This document shows, in pieces, positions 16,901 through 26,751 of a stretch of 64,000 nucleotides of DNA. The DNA lies in the NCBI RefSeq assembly GCF_002584535.1, contig NZ_NUOT01000044.1:58328-122327 (forward strand). Direction: 5' to 3'. A model generated the notes under the pieces. It made no database searches, had not been told where the DNA came from, and was given only the letters and a program-made list of their open reading frames with translations. The translations under genes and the position numbers were made by a program. Position 1 is the stretch's first letter, and the number at the start of each line of letters is the position of its first letter. Source of the stretch: Bacillus cereus. Its GTDB lineage: Bacteria > Bacillota > Bacilli > Bacillales > Bacillaceae_G.

Positions 16901-17286
16901 TTGTTTTTCCTGAGACGTATATTCATTTTGCGGAGAGGTTACAAGAAGGTGCAATTGTTTTAGTGGAGGGGACGATTGAACAGCGAAATCATAAATTGCA
17001 ATGGATTGTGAACGGTCTTTATCCATTGGAACAAATGGATGTTTACAATGAAATGAAAGAAGCATCGATTTATGTAAAACTACCCTCGCAGTATGAAAAG
17101 AGGCTGTTAAATCAAGTTACAAAAATATTGTTTCACTATTCAGGTTTTGTGAAAGTACTAATTTATTATGAAAAGGAACATAAAATGGTACAATTATCTC
17201 GTAGTTTATCAATTCATCCAAGTGAAGAATGTTTAGGAGCACTTCGTGAAATAGTCGGTGAGGAAAATGTCGTAGTGAAAATATAA
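13957..17286 (+). CDS. dnaE: DNA polymerase III alpha subunit DnaE (lagging-strand/error-prone type)
   Basis: A 1109-residue C-family polymerase. In Bacillus, DnaE extends RNA primers before handing over to PolC and can do error-prone synthesis. Order: PHP domain (1-270), palm with the catalytic PDIDIDFPD (Asp383, 385, 387), thumb and fingers (to about 780, including GPGRGSAAGS at about 345), a helix-hairpin-helix region and a C-terminal OB fold (about 950-1050). The GTG start follows agagaggg. The PHP metal motif is degenerate: HLQCQTVYSLL lacks the second His of the usual HxHSxYS pattern. Divergent from ytrHI. Confidence 0.97.
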   Translation: MKFAHLQCQTVYSLLKSACKIDELIVRAKELGFSSLAITDENVMYGVIPFYKACKKNGIQPIIGLTASVFSEEEERAYPLVLLAENEIGYQNLLKISSTIMTKSKDGIPKKWLSHYAKGLIAISPGKDGEIEQLLLEGRDEIAEEVARSYQNMFGSFYMSLQHHAIQDELFLQEKIPQFINEMNIPVVATNDVRYVNQSDALVQECLLSVQSGTKMTDPDRPRLKTDQYYLKSAVEMQALFSHEEEAVQNTVHIAERCRVEIPFHVNQLPKFSVPSNETSDAYLRRICNEGLKQRYRTVQDVHRKRLEHELEVISRMGFSDYFLIVWDFMKYAHEHDILTGPGRGSAAGSLVSYVLEITDIDPIEYDLLFERFLNPERVTLPDIDIDFPDIRRDEMIRYVKDKYGQLRVAQIVTFGTLAAKAAIRDIARVMGLPPRDIDIFSKLIPSKLGITLKEAYEESRSLREFVQGNLLHERVFEIAKRVEGLPRHTSIHAAGVIMSQEPLTGSVAIQEGHNDVYVTQYPAEVLEELGLLKMDFLGLRNLTLLENILNFIVTKTGKQIDIRNLPLEDEKTFQLLGKGDTTGVFQLESGGMRNVLRSLKPNEFEDIVAVNALYRPGPMEQIPTFIESKHGKRQIHYLHADLKPILKSTYGVIVYQEQIMQIASQLAGFSLGEADLLRRAVSKKKREILDQERMHFVQGCLRNGYDKTSAEQIYDLIVRFANYGFNRSHAVAYSMIGYQLAYLKANYPLEFMTALLSSAIGNEDKIVQYIRETKRKGFRVLSPSLHRSSYNFQIEGNAIRYSLLSIRNIGMATVNAVIEERERNPFQDLFEFCLRMPAKFVTERNLEAFVWAGCFDDFQVSRTTLFNSIKGALEYASLARELGEESVPKSVYVQGEELSFIEQLNNEKEALGFYLSSYPTAQYAKLVKELEIPSLAQAMRQKRKVQRAIVYVTGVKVIRTKKLQKMAFVTFCDQNDEMEAVVFPETYIHFAERLQEGAIVLVEGTIEQRNHKLQWIVNGLYPLEQMDVYNEMKEASIYVKLPSQYEKRLLNQVTKILFHYSGFVKVLIYYEKEHKMVQLSRSLSIHPSEECLGALREIVGEENVVVKI

Positions 17287-17389
17287 TGGACAATTTCCCT
17301 ATAGTTCGATTATTATAGTAATTGTGTTCGTGGTCAGACCACTTGGAGAGAATAATATCAGCAAGAATAATTTGAGGAGAGTGGATAGT

Positions 17390-18628
17390 TTGTCAACACT
17401 TCGTGAAGAAGCACTTCACATGCATAAAGTGCATCAAGGAAAATTAGAAACTGTATCAAAAGTAAAAGTAGAAAATGCTAAAGATTTAAGTCTTGCGTAT
17501 TCTCCAGGGGTTGCAGAACCTTGTAAAGAAATTTATGACGATAAAAGTAAGGTATATGAATATACGATGAAGGGAAACATGGTAGCAGTTGTGACGGATG
17601 GAACAGCTGTACTTGGCCTTGGTAATATCGGACCAGAAGCATCTCTTCCAGTAATGGAAGGTAAAGCAGTATTATTCAAGAGTTTTGCTGGCGTAGATGC
17701 ATTCCCAATTGCTTTAAATACAAACGATGTAGATAAGATTATTGAAACTGTAAAATTAATGGAGCCAACATTTGGCGGTGTAAACTTAGAGGATATTGCA
17801 GCACCAAACTGCTTTATCATTGAAGAACGTCTGAAAAAAGAAACAAATATTCCTGTATTCCATGATGATCAACACGGTACAGCTATCGTAACAGTAGCGG
17901 GTCTTGTAAATGCACTTAAGCTAGTTGGAAAGAAAATGTCTGACATTAAAGTTGTAGCAAATGGTGCAGGTGCAGCAGGGATTGCAATCATTAAACTTTT
18001 ATATCGCTATGGTGTACGCGACATTATTATGTGTGACCGAAAAGGCGCAATTTATGAAGGTCGCTCTGTTGGGATGAACCCAGTGAAAGATGAAGTTGCA
18101 AAATATACAAATAAAAATCGTGTAGAAGGTTCATTAGCAGATGTCCTGCAAGGTGCGGATGTATTTATCGGTGTATCTGTAGCGGGTGCGTTAACTGAGG
18201 AAATGGTTCGTACAATGAATGACGATGCAATTATTTTTGCAATGGCAAATCCGGTTCCAGAAATTATGCCGGAAATTGCAAAAGCAGCAGGCGCAGCTGT
18301 TGTTGGGACTGGTCGCTCTGACTTCCCGAACCAAGTAAATAATGTACTAGCATTCCCTGGTATTTTCCGTGGTGCACTTGATGTACATGCTACGCAAATT
18401 AATGAAGAAATGAAAATGGCAGCTGTACAAGCCATTGCAGAGCTTGTAACGGCAGATGAGTTAAATGCGGATTATATCATTCCGGCACCGTTTGACGCGC
18501 GTGTAGCGCCTCAGGTAGCGGCTTACGTTGCGAAAGCGGCGATGGAGACAGGAGTAGCTCGCCGTCAAGTAGATCCAAATGAAGTTGCTGAGAAAACAAA
18601 AAAATTAGCGCTGATTGGTAAAGAGTAA
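17390..18628 (+). CDS. ytsJ: Malic enzyme (malate to pyruvate, NADP-dependent YtsJ type)
   Basis: A 412-residue short-form malic enzyme. It oxidatively decarboxylates malate to pyruvate; in B. subtilis YtsJ is the main NADPH-forming isoform. N-terminal malic domain with the Tyr/Lys region (SLAYSPGVAEP) and metal site FHDDQHGTA; Rossmann domain with NGAGAAGIA (about residue 193). The TTG start at 17390 is supported by gaggagag and by the STLREEALHMH N-terminus; a longer GTG-initiated frame lacks a site. Cofactor preference is inferred from orthology, and no sequence residue was checked for it. Followed 14 bases later by a GntR regulator. Confidence 0.94.
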   Translation: MSTLREEALHMHKVHQGKLETVSKVKVENAKDLSLAYSPGVAEPCKEIYDDKSKVYEYTMKGNMVAVVTDGTAVLGLGNIGPEASLPVMEGKAVLFKSFAGVDAFPIALNTNDVDKIIETVKLMEPTFGGVNLEDIAAPNCFIIEERLKKETNIPVFHDDQHGTAIVTVAGLVNALKLVGKKMSDIKVVANGAGAAGIAIIKLLYRYGVRDIIMCDRKGAIYEGRSVGMNPVKDEVAKYTNKNRVEGSLADVLQGADVFIGVSVAGALTEEMVRTMNDDAIIFAMANPVPEIMPEIAKAAGAAVVGTGRSDFPNQVNNVLAFPGIFRGALDVHATQINEEMKMAAVQAIAELVTADELNADYIIPAPFDARVAPQVAAYVAKAAMETGVARRQVDPNEVAEKTKKLALIGKE

Positions 18629-18642
18629 GCGAGGAATTTCCA

Positions 18643-19287
18643 TTGACATCATCAAATACAAAAGTATATCTCGAAATTGTAAAGAAAATCCGTTCCATTA
18701 TGGAAGAGGATGGTTTAGTAGCAGGTGATCGATTACCATCTGAGCGTGAGTTAAGTGCACGTTTAAATGCCGGGCGTTCATCTGTACGGGAAGCATTGCG
18801 AGCTTTAGAACTCGTAGGATTAATTGAAACAAGACGCGGAGAAGGGACGTTTATTCGAAACTTTTATGATAACGGTCTTGTTCAACTAATCGCACCATTT
18901 TTATTACAAGATGAGAAAACAATTCGTGATTTGTTACAGATGAAACGATTACTTGAAAAAGATATTCTTCGAATCGTATGTGATTTACCGAAAGAAACGT
19001 TTTCTAATGTATTAGGTATGTTGCGACAAGTTCTTAAAAAGGACGAAAGTTCAATCCAGGAGTTCCATCAAACGTTTTTTAAAACACTTATTGAACAAGT
19101 GGACAATTATTTACTGTATCGTGTTTGGAGAATTGTAAATGATTACGTTGCGACTCTTTCTTATGAAATTTCATTAGAATCTATAGAAACTTATAGAAAG
19201 CTTTATGAAGCGCTATACGAGAAAAAAGAAGAAGAGGCGCTAAAAATATATGATGAATTAATGGGAAACATGCAGTTTCACTCGTAA
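18643..19287 (+). CDS. GntR/FadR-family transcriptional regulator
   Basis: A 214-residue regulator with an N-terminal winged helix (about residues 8-72; RLPSERELSARLNAGRSSVREALRAL is the recognition unit, shown here in part) and a C-terminal helical FCD-type ligand domain. TTG start with aggaa upstream. It is inserted between malic enzyme and accDA and is probably cotranscribed with the former. FadR-like proteins sense organic acids or acyl-CoA, so control of malate use or fatty-acid initiation is a reasonable guess, not shown by sequence. Confidence 0.88.
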   Translation: MTSSNTKVYLEIVKKIRSIMEEDGLVAGDRLPSERELSARLNAGRSSVREALRALELVGLIETRRGEGTFIRNFYDNGLVQLIAPFLLQDEKTIRDLLQMKRLLEKDILRIVCDLPKETFSNVLGMLRQVLKKDESSIQEFHQTFFKTLIEQVDNYLLYRVWRIVNDYVATLSYEISLESIETYRKLYEALYEKKEEEALKIYDELMGNMQFHS

Positions 19288-19374
19288 TGTATAAAATTTG
19301 TCGAAATGACCATGACACGTTATGACAAACAATCTATCGCATAGCGGTTAAAGTTAAACGTAAAGAGAGAGGTT

Positions 19375-19490
19375 ATGAGTGCGTGTTCAAAAAGGAGCGA
19401 TCTTTACCGGACTTTTTGAACATCCTCTATTAGACAGATTGAGAAGACAAGGCTAACATCGAATTTTGGTGTTAGCCCAGTTTTCTTCTT
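19375..19490 (+). promoter_or_regulatory. Two-hairpin leader upstream of accDA
   Basis: Hairpin 1 has perfect 11-bp arms (tgttcaaaaag 19384-19394; ctttttgaaca 19412-19422) whose loop carries gagcgatctttaccgga. Hairpin 2 has arms ggctaaca / tgttagcc around 19451-19478, extended by gaaga/tcttc. A 14-codon open frame (ATG 19375, MSACSKRSDLYRTF) ends within the 3' arm of hairpin 1. There is no FapR-like site. This looks like a structured 5' leader or attenuator; no known family recognised. Confidence 0.4.
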
Positions 19491-19526
19491 ACCCTAACCT
19501 TAGCTCTCAACAAAGGGGGTCAAATT

Positions 19527-20396
19527 GTGCTAAGAGATTTATTCGTAAAAAAGAAAAAGTATGCTGCAATTCCTTCAGAACAAGTACGAAGAGATGTGCC
19601 GGACGGTGTTATGACAAAATGTCCGAAATGTAAGAAAATCATGTATACAAAAGAGCTTCTGAAAAATTTAAAAGTATGTGTGAACTGTGGTTATCATCAT
19701 CCGATGAATGCGTGGGAGCGCCTTGACAGTGTATTGGACGAAGGTTCATTTCGTGAGTACGACAAAGAGATGGTTTCGGTAAATCCACTTGGGTTCCCAA
19801 ATTATGAAGAGAAGCTAGAGAGTGATCGCAAGAAAACAGAATTAAACGAAGCGGTTGTGACAGGTGAAGGAACAATTGATGAAATGCTTGTTGTGATTGC
19901 AGTAATGGATTCTCGTTTTCGAATGGGCAGCATGGGCTCTGTTGTAGGCGAAAAAATTGCACGTGCAGTTGAAAAAGCATACGAGTTACAAGTTCCATTT
20001 ATTATCTTTACTGCATCGGGCGGCGCGCGCATGCAAGAAGGTATTTTAAGTTTAATGCAAATGGCAAAAACGAGCGTAGCTTTGAAAAAACATAGCAATG
20101 CTGGAGGATTATTTATTTCTGTTATGACTCATCCGACAACAGGCGGTGTTTCGGCAAGTTTTGCTTCACTTGGTGATTATAATCTTGCAGAGCCAGGTGC
20201 ACTTATCGGCTTTGCTGGTAGACGTGTAATTGAACAAACGGTGCGTGAGAAACTGCCAGAAGACTTTCAAACGGCAGAATTTTTATTAGAGCACGGTCAA
20301 TTGGATGCGGTTGTGCATCGCAATGATATGAGAGAATCGCTCCGTAAGATTTTAGAAGTTCATCAAGGAGGGGAAACGGCTGTATGGCAGAGTTAG
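19527..20396 (+). CDS. accD: Acetyl-CoA carboxylase carboxyltransferase subunit beta
   Basis: A 289-residue subunit that together with AccA transfers CO2 from biotin-BCCP to acetyl-CoA, making malonyl-CoA for fatty-acid synthesis. The Cys4 zinc ribbon is clear (Cys32, Cys35, Cys51, Cys54), followed by the crotonase-fold carboxyltransferase domain with GGARMQEG and TTGGVSAS. The start is GTG after aaagggggtc. It overlaps accA by 13 bases, so the two subunits are coupled in translation. Confidence 0.97.
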   Translation: MLRDLFVKKKKYAAIPSEQVRRDVPDGVMTKCPKCKKIMYTKELLKNLKVCVNCGYHHPMNAWERLDSVLDEGSFREYDKEMVSVNPLGFPNYEEKLESDRKKTELNEAVVTGEGTIDEMLVVIAVMDSRFRMGSMGSVVGEKIARAVEKAYELQVPFIIFTASGGARMQEGILSLMQMAKTSVALKKHSNAGGLFISVMTHPTTGGVSASFASLGDYNLAEPGALIGFAGRRVIEQTVREKLPEDFQTAEFLLEHGQLDAVVHRNDMRESLRKILEVHQGGETAVWQS

Positions 20397-21358
20397 AATT
20401 TGAAAAACCAGTTGTTGAGCTAAGAAATAAGATTCGTGAACTAAAAGACTATACGAACAACAGCCAGATGGACTTCAGTGAGGAGATTCGTATTTTGGAA
20501 GGGAAGCTAGAAAATCTAGAGGAAGAAATATACGGCAATATGAAAGTATGGGATCGCGTTCAAATTGCTCGTCATGCAGAACGACCGACAACGCTCGATT
20601 ATATTGAGCACTTATTTACTGATTTTTTTGAATGTCATGGAGATCGTCTATATGGCGATGATGCAGCGATTGTCGGCGGCATTGCGAAATATGATGGGAT
20701 GCCTGTAACGGTAATTGGGCACCAGCGCGGGAAAGATACGAAAGAAAATATTCGTCGTAATTTTGGAATGCCTCATCCAGAAGGATATCGAAAGGCGCTA
20801 CGTTTAATGAAGCAAGCTGAGAAATTTAATCGCCCGATTATTTGCTTTATTGATACGAAAGGTGCGTATCCTGGTAAAGCTGCTGAAGAACGTGGTCAAA
20901 GTGAAGCGATTGCCCGTAATTTATTTGAAATGGCAGGGCTTACTGTACCAGTTATTTGTATCGTTATTGGTGAAGGTGGCAGCGGTGGTGCACTAGGTCT
21001 TGGAGTAGGGGATTACATTCATATGCTAGAAAATTCCACTTATTCTGTTATTACACCAGAGGGAGCGGCAGCGATTCTTTGGAAAGATGCAGGAAAAGCG
21101 AGGGAAGCTGCTGAAGCGATGAGAATTACGGCAGCGGATTTGAAAGAATTAGGTGTAATTGACGAAATTATTCCAGAAGCGCGTGGCGGTGCGCATCGTA
21201 ACATTTTAAAACAATCAGAAAACATCGACCTAATGCTCAGAAAAACATTCCAGCAATTAAACGGTATCTCGAAAGAGGAATTAGTCGAAAAACGTTATGA
21301 AAAATATATGAAAATTGGGCAAGTTTCGTTTTCAAACGCTTCCATTTGGATAAAATAA
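20384..21358 (+). CDS. accA: Acetyl-CoA carboxylase carboxyltransferase subunit alpha
   Basis: A 324-residue partner of AccD in the alpha2beta2 carboxyltransferase. N-terminal helical part (1-80), then the crotonase-fold domain with [20 protein letters not shown] (partly shown) and [15 protein letters not shown] that form the oxyanion holes. The ribosome binding site (aaggagggg) lies within accD. A terminator follows, ending the operon. Confidence 0.97.
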   Translation: MAELEFEKPVVELRNKIRELKDYTNNSQMDFSEEIRILEGKLENLEEEIYGNMKVWDRVQIARHAERPTTLDYIEHLFTDFFECHGDRLYGDDAAIVGGIAKYDGMPVTVIGHQRGKDTKENIRRNFGMPHPEGYRKALRLMKQAEKFNRPIICFIDTKGAYPGKAAEERGQSEAIARNLFEMAGLTVPVICIVIGEGGSGGALGLGVGDYIHMLENSTYSVITPEGAAAILWKDAGKAREAAEAMRITAADLKELGVIDEIIPEARGGAHRNILKQSENIDLMLRKTFQQLNGISKEELVEKRYEKYMKIGQVSFSNASIWIK

Positions 21359-21364
21359 GAAAAG

Positions 21365-21396
21365 CGTGCGTTCCACTTCGCGAATGCACGTTTTTA
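21365..21396 (+). terminator. Terminator of accDA
   Basis: Arms cgtgcgttc / gaatgcacg followed by TTTTT. Confidence 0.85.
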
Positions 21397-21480
21397 TTGT
21401 GAAAAGACACATCTTCTCCATTGTATTTTTATATTTCTTCATGTTATTTTATTATAAGGCAAATAATCTTTATGAGGTGA

Positions 21481-22446
<966 letters not shown>

Positions 22447-22499
22447 TCGGCGTAATGTCAAATACTTGGGAACGGTTTCATAATTTTCGGAGGTGCAAT

Positions 22500-24257
22500 A
22501 TGCGTAAAACAAAAATTGTATGTACTATAGGTCCTGCTAGTGAAAGTATTGAAAAATTAGAGCAATTAATCGGAGCGGGTATGAACGTTGCTCGTTTAAA
22601 CTTCTCTCATGGTAGCCATGAAGAGCATGGAGCGCGTATTAAAAACATTCGCGAAGCTTCAAAGAAAACTGGTAAAACAGTTGCAATCTTACTTGATACA
22701 AAAGGTCCAGAAATCCGTACACATGATTTCGTAGACGGACAAGCTGAACTAGTAACAGGTGCAGAAGTAGTTATCTCTACAGAGCAAGTATTAGGAACTG
22801 CAGAGAAGTTCTCTGTATCTTATGCTGGTCTTTATGATGATGTAGACCCAGGTTCTCGCATTCTAATTGATGACGGTCTTATCGAACTAGAAGTGATCGA
22901 GAAAGCTGCCGGAAACATCCGTACAAAAGTATTAAACAGCGGAACTGTAAAAAATAAAAAAGGTGTTAACGTACCAAACGTAAGCATTAAGCTTCCTGGT
23001 ATCACTGAAAAAGACGTACAAGATATCATATTTGGTATCGAGCAAAAAGTTGATTTCATTGCAGCATCTTTCGTACGTAAAGCAGCTGACGTATTAGAAA
23101 TCCGTGAATTATTAGAAGCACATAATGCAGGGTTCATCCAAATCGTACCAAAAATTGAGAACCAAGAAGGTATCGATAACATCGATTCAATCTTAGAAGT
23201 TTCTGACGGTTTAATGGTAGCTCGTGGTGATATGGGTGTGGAAATTCCGCCAGAAGAAGTACCATTAGTACAAAAGCGTCTAATCAAAAAATGTAACGTA
23301 TTAGGTAAACCGGTTATTACAGCAACACAAATGTTAGATTCTATGCAACGTAACCCACGTCCAACTCGTGCGGAAGCGAGTGACGTAGCGAACGCAATCT
23401 TCGACGGTACAGATGCAATCATGCTTTCTGGTGAAACTGCAGCGGGTCAATATCCAGTAGAAGCAGTAACAATGATGGCGAACATCGCAGTACGTGTTGA
23501 AAAATCATTGCAATATGAAGATATGTTCAAAAAACGTATTAAAGAGTTCACTCCAACAATTACAGATGCGATTAGTCAATCTGTTGCACATACAGCGCTT
23601 GCTCTTGATGTAGCTGCAATTGTAGCTCCAACAGAAAGTGGATACACTGCAAAAATGATCTCTAAATATCGTCCGAAATCTCCAATCGTAGCTGTAACAT
23701 CTGACGAGCAAGTGGGTCGTCGTCTTGCACTTGTTTGGGGTGTGCAAGCATTTATGGCTGGAAAACGTGCAGCATCTACTGATGAAATGTTAGATACTGC
23801 GATTCAAACGGTTATGGATGCAGGTCTAATCGAACTTGGAGATACTGTTGTAATTACTGCTGGTGTTCCAGTTGCTGAAACTGGTACAACAAACTTAATG
23901 AAAATCCATGTTGTTGGCGAAGAGATCGCTAAGGGACAAGGGATTGGTCGTAAAGCAGCAAAAGGTAAAGTAGTTGTAGCGAAAACAGCTGCAGAAGCTG
24001 TAGCGAACGTAACAGAAGGTGACATCCTTGTTACAACAAGTACGGATAAAGATATGATTCCTGCAATTGAAAAAGCGGCAGCTCTAGTTGTAGAAGAAGG
24101 CGGCTTAACAAGCCATGCAGCTGTTGTAGGTGTATCAATCGGCATTCCAGTTATCGTTGGTGTAAATGGTGTAACAGCAACTCTAAAAAATGGCCAAGAA
24201 GTAACAGTTGATGCAGCGCGCGGAATTGTTTATAATGGACATGCGGAAGTGCTATAA
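22500..24257 (+). CDS. pyk: Pyruvate kinase with C-terminal PEP-utilising-like domain
   Basis: A 585-residue pyruvate kinase that makes ATP and pyruvate from PEP. The catalytic barrel has CTIGPASES at the N-terminus, NFSHG and the active-site region [10 protein letters not shown] (Lys). The extra C-terminal domain of about 110 residues ([10 protein letters not shown] to the end) resembles the mobile phosphohistidine domain of PEP synthase ([11 protein letters not shown] retains the His). This extension is typical of Bacillus/Geobacillus. ATG at 22500 follows cggaggtgc; the longer frame is discarded. Confidence 0.98.
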   Translation: MRKTKIVCTIGPASESIEKLEQLIGAGMNVARLNFSHGSHEEHGARIKNIREASKKTGKTVAILLDTKGPEIRTHDFVDGQAELVTGAEVVISTEQVLGTAEKFSVSYAGLYDDVDPGSRILIDDGLIELEVIEKAAGNIRTKVLNSGTVKNKKGVNVPNVSIKLPGITEKDVQDIIFGIEQKVDFIAASFVRKAADVLEIRELLEAHNAGFIQIVPKIENQEGIDNIDSILEVSDGLMVARGDMGVEIPPEEVPLVQKRLIKKCNVLGKPVITATQMLDSMQRNPRPTRAEASDVANAIFDGTDAIMLSGETAAGQYPVEAVTMMANIAVRVEKSLQYEDMFKKRIKEFTPTITDAISQSVAHTALALDVAAIVAPTESGYTAKMISKYRPKSPIVAVTSDEQVGRRLALVWGVQAFMAGKRAASTDEMLDTAIQTVMDAGLIELGDTVVITAGVPVAETGTTNLMKIHVVGEEIAKGQGIGRKAAKGKVVVAKTAAEAVANVTEGDILVTTSTDKDMIPAIEKAAALVVEEGGLTSHAAVVGVSIGIPVIVGVNGVTATLKNGQEVTVDAARGIVYNGHAEVL

Positions 24258-24268
24258 GAAGTAATATG

Positions 24269-24301
24269 GAGAGAAGGATAGGAGTCCTTCTCTTTTTTTT
24301 T
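24269..24301 (+). terminator. Terminator of pfkA-pyk
   Basis: Arms gagaagga / tccttctc with a short loop, followed by nine T. Confidence 0.92.
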
Positions 24302-24571
24302 ACAATTTAAAGATAAAAATCATTCTGAAAAAGTGGGGCTTTCATTAGTCGAAAAGGATTACCCCTTAGATAGGTGTTGTTTGAAGTCTTAAAACCTTGT
24401 AAGAAGGAATTGTTTTGTGATTAGTAAGGGAAAGTCTAATGTACTTCTTGGAGGGAATTAAGGGCTATCTCGACGTTGTGAGCGCATTTTATTAGCTCAG
24501 TGCCTTGTTTTTATTTGAATGAAATGAGGGGTATTGTGCTTTAAATATAACGAAGGAAAAGGTGTGAGAGT
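24302..24571. other. Unassigned 270-base gap with possible RNA structure
   Basis: It holds G-rich and C-rich blocks that can pair (gtgggg/cccc, ggagggaattaa, gagcgc...gctc) and a short repeat-like tail, but no open frame. It is unusually GC-structured for an intergenic region of this genome. It may be a bcr-type repeat or an RNA; no family recognised. Confidence 0.3.
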
Positions 24572-24961
24572 ATGAAGTGGCTTCTGTTTCTTTTTATTTT
24601 AATTCCTACAGTTGAAGTGACAGTGCTCATTGGTTCTAGTCATTTAATTGGCATGTGGCCAACTTTCGCTATGATTGTGTTTACGGCTGCCCTTGGTGCT
24701 TATTTAGCAAAACAACAAGGGTTTATGGTGCTAAGAGAAATTCAGTCAAGATTGAATAGAGGGGAAATGCCAGGTGATGCCGTATTAGATGGGATCTTTG
24801 TCTTTATAGGTGGAGTCCTTCTGTTAGTACCTGGATATGTAACGGATATAATAGGGTTTGTTTTTATATTTCCACTAACAAGAAAGCTATTTAAGCCTGT
24901 TGTAATGAAATGGTTAGAGTGGAAATTAAGAAGGAACACAACCGTTATCGTGCAAAAATAA
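24572..24961 (+). CDS. fxsA: FxsA family membrane protein
   Basis: A 129-residue inner-membrane protein with hydrophobic segments at about residues 1-17, 25-45 and 72-95 and a basic C-terminus. It matches the FxsA family (YtzA of Bacillus), whose E. coli founder, when overproduced, relieves F-plasmid exclusion of phage T7. Ribosome binding site aaggaaaaggtg. It lies between pyk and ytvI as in B. subtilis. Confidence 0.92.
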   Translation: MKWLLFLFILIPTVEVTVLIGSSHLIGMWPTFAMIVFTAALGAYLAKQQGFMVLREIQSRLNRGEMPGDAVLDGIFVFIGGVLLLVPGYVTDIIGFVFIFPLTRKLFKPVVMKWLEWKLRRNTTVIVQK

Positions 24962-24997
24962 CACTTAGAACGCGATTTGTTCTAAGTGTTATTTTTT
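24957..24997 (+). terminator. Terminator of fxsA
   Basis: Perfect 15-bp arms (aataacacttagaac) with a seven-base loop and T-run; the left arm includes the stop codon. Confidence 0.93.
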
Positions 24998-25118
24998 GTC
25001 GAATTACAAAATGTATAATTATTCATTTGTAGAAAAAGGAAGAAATACCAATAATAATTATGTGTAAAACAGAATAAAAATGTAAAACGGTGTTTAAAAG
25101 GGTGTTTTTATGCAAAAA

Positions 25119-25155
25119 CAAGGGAATTACCCATAACATATGGATAATTCCCTTG
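25119..25155. terminator. Hairpin terminator downstream of ytvI
   Basis: Arms caagggaattaccca / tggataattcccttg (one mismatch) followed on the reverse strand by TTTTTG. It lies about 100 bases beyond the ytvI stop. Between it and ytvI there is an unassigned 100-base stretch with GC-rich pairing blocks. Confidence 0.65.
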
Positions 25156-25254
25156 TTCTATTTGTGAGTAGTAAGACCCCGTCTCAAGGTTCAGAGGGAA
25201 ACGAGGAAGAGAAGGTGGGCTGATGAAGAAAACCCCACGGATTAAAGTTTTACT

Positions 25255-26373
25255 TTATTTTAATGGTGACCCTTTAATAAATTTCCATAAATCATGAAAT
25301 ACATGGGCCTTGTGCAATGTGTTTAATAGTACTAATGTAACTGGACCGATGATTAATCCTAAAAAACCATATAGTTTAAATCCGACGAACAATGCAATAA
25401 GCGTCGATAATGGATCGAGTCCGATGTTGGATGATAACACTTTTGGTTCCATGATTTGTCTTTGAACAATGACAACAATATATAAAATAAGTAGGCCGAT
25501 TGCGAAGGCTGTATCTCCTGTGAAAAATACATAGATAACCCAAGGAACAAAGACTGCTCCTGTTCCTAAATAAGGAAGTAAGTCTACAATTCCTGTAATG
25601 ATTGCAATTGTGATAGCATACGGTACACGTAAAATTAATAATCCGATTAGTACGATGACGGTTGTCATAGACACAAGTGTGAGTTGTGCCTTTACAAACC
25701 CAAATAGTGCTTTTCGTAAATCGACAAAAATAGTTTTTCCGTATCCGTGTAGGCGATTTGGCAGCAAGCGTTTTCCTTTATGAGCAAGTGCATGCCAATC
25801 AAAACTAATAAAGAAAGTTGCTAATAAGATAAAGACAAGAACTGTTAAAGTTGTTGGGAGTGCACTAATGAAGTTTGTTAATCCGCTTATAATAGCAGTC
25901 AACAAGTCCTTCATCTGCTTTGTTGCGTCCGTTCCTAGATTTTGAATGTTTTGTGTAATGGTATATTGTTGTGATTCACCAAGATGATTAAATTTAGAAA
26001 TTAAATCATCATATAAAGGCATAATATTATTGAGTGCAAATTGCTGTGCATACTGTACAATTGCTGGAAACTTCTCTGTGACGATTTGTAGTAAGTAAGT
26101 TGTGGCGGAAATCGCTTCTGTTACAAGATACGTAACGAGTCCGACTAAGGCGCCAAACACGAGAACTAAGCTGACGAGTACCGCTAAGGCACGGGGAAAT
26201 TGTAATTTTTGATTGAGAAAATTTACGACTGGATTAATCAAGTAAGCAAAAGCTAATGCGATGATAAAAGGGTATATAAGACCTGAAACATACAAAAGCG
26301 CATAAAACCCAATTATTGTTGCTAGAATGACAAATATAAGTCGCAATATCATATACAGTGAGTTTCGATTCAA
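25255..26373 (-). CDS. ytvI: Sporulation integral membrane protein YtvI (AI-2E transporter superfamily)
   Basis: A 372-residue polytopic protein of the AI-2E exporter superfamily: about seven to eight transmembrane helices, a soluble helical insertion (about residues 95-150) and the conserved LLPYLGTGAVFVPW and GPVTLVLL segments near the end. TTG start preceded by gggaggtaaacacc. The sporulation assignment comes from the orthologue; substrate unknown. Confidence 0.9.
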   Translation of the reverse strand: MNRNSLYMILRLIFVILATIIGFYALLYVSGLIYPFIIALAFAYLINPVVNFLNQKLQFPRALAVLVSLVLVFGALVGLVTYLVTEAISATTYLLQIVTEKFPAIVQYAQQFALNNIMPLYDDLISKFNHLGESQQYTITQNIQNLGTDATKQMKDLLTAIISGLTNFISALPTTLTVLVFILLATFFISFDWHALAHKGKRLLPNRLHGYGKTIFVDLRKALFGFVKAQLTLVSMTTVIVLIGLLILRVPYAITIAIITGIVDLLPYLGTGAVFVPWVIYVFFTGDTAFAIGLLILYIVVIVQRQIMEPKVLSSNIGLDPLSTLIALFVGFKLYGFLGLIIGPVTLVLLNTLHKAHVFHDLWKFIKGSPLK

Positions 26374-26427
26374 AGGTGTTTACCTCCCATTCCAAATCGT
26401 ATTTATGTTATAGTGGAATGATGGATT

Positions 26428-26565
26428 TATCCCGCTATTTACGGGCGGTGTAAAGCAATTTGCTCGTAAAAGCCTGACGGCGAGGGCTAATTGACAGTAA
26501 AAAATCCCCTATACTGATTGACAAGAGCCTCATTTAATCTACTTTTTATTTTACCTGTTTCTTAT
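26428..26565. repeat. Structured intergenic element, probably a cereus-group bcr-type repeat
   Basis: Sequence beginning tttatcccgctatttacggg carries successive small hairpins (cccg/cggg, gc...gc) and ends near gattgacaagagcctcattt. I recall very similar text scattered between genes of B. cereus-group chromosomes. No reading frame. It fills most of the gap between ytvI and ytwI. Confidence 0.45.
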
Positions 26566-26751
26566 AAGAAAAGAAAGGAGAGTGCTTGTCTTTCTTGGTA
26601 AATGTAAACATCGTATTTAAGGGGTTGAAGGTCTGTATATATCATCTATATTGATTAATAAATATTTATCATTTATAGCATGTATAACGATGTGTTTAAC
26701 AGAATTTTTTTTTGTAAACAGGTTCATTATTTTCAGAAAGGAAGTGTAATC

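Noticed and set aside
22832-23422. Long reverse-strand open frame inside pyk (196 codons)
   Set aside because: It is antisense to a highly conserved gene, has Ser/Thr/Pro-rich shadow composition and no ribosome binding site.
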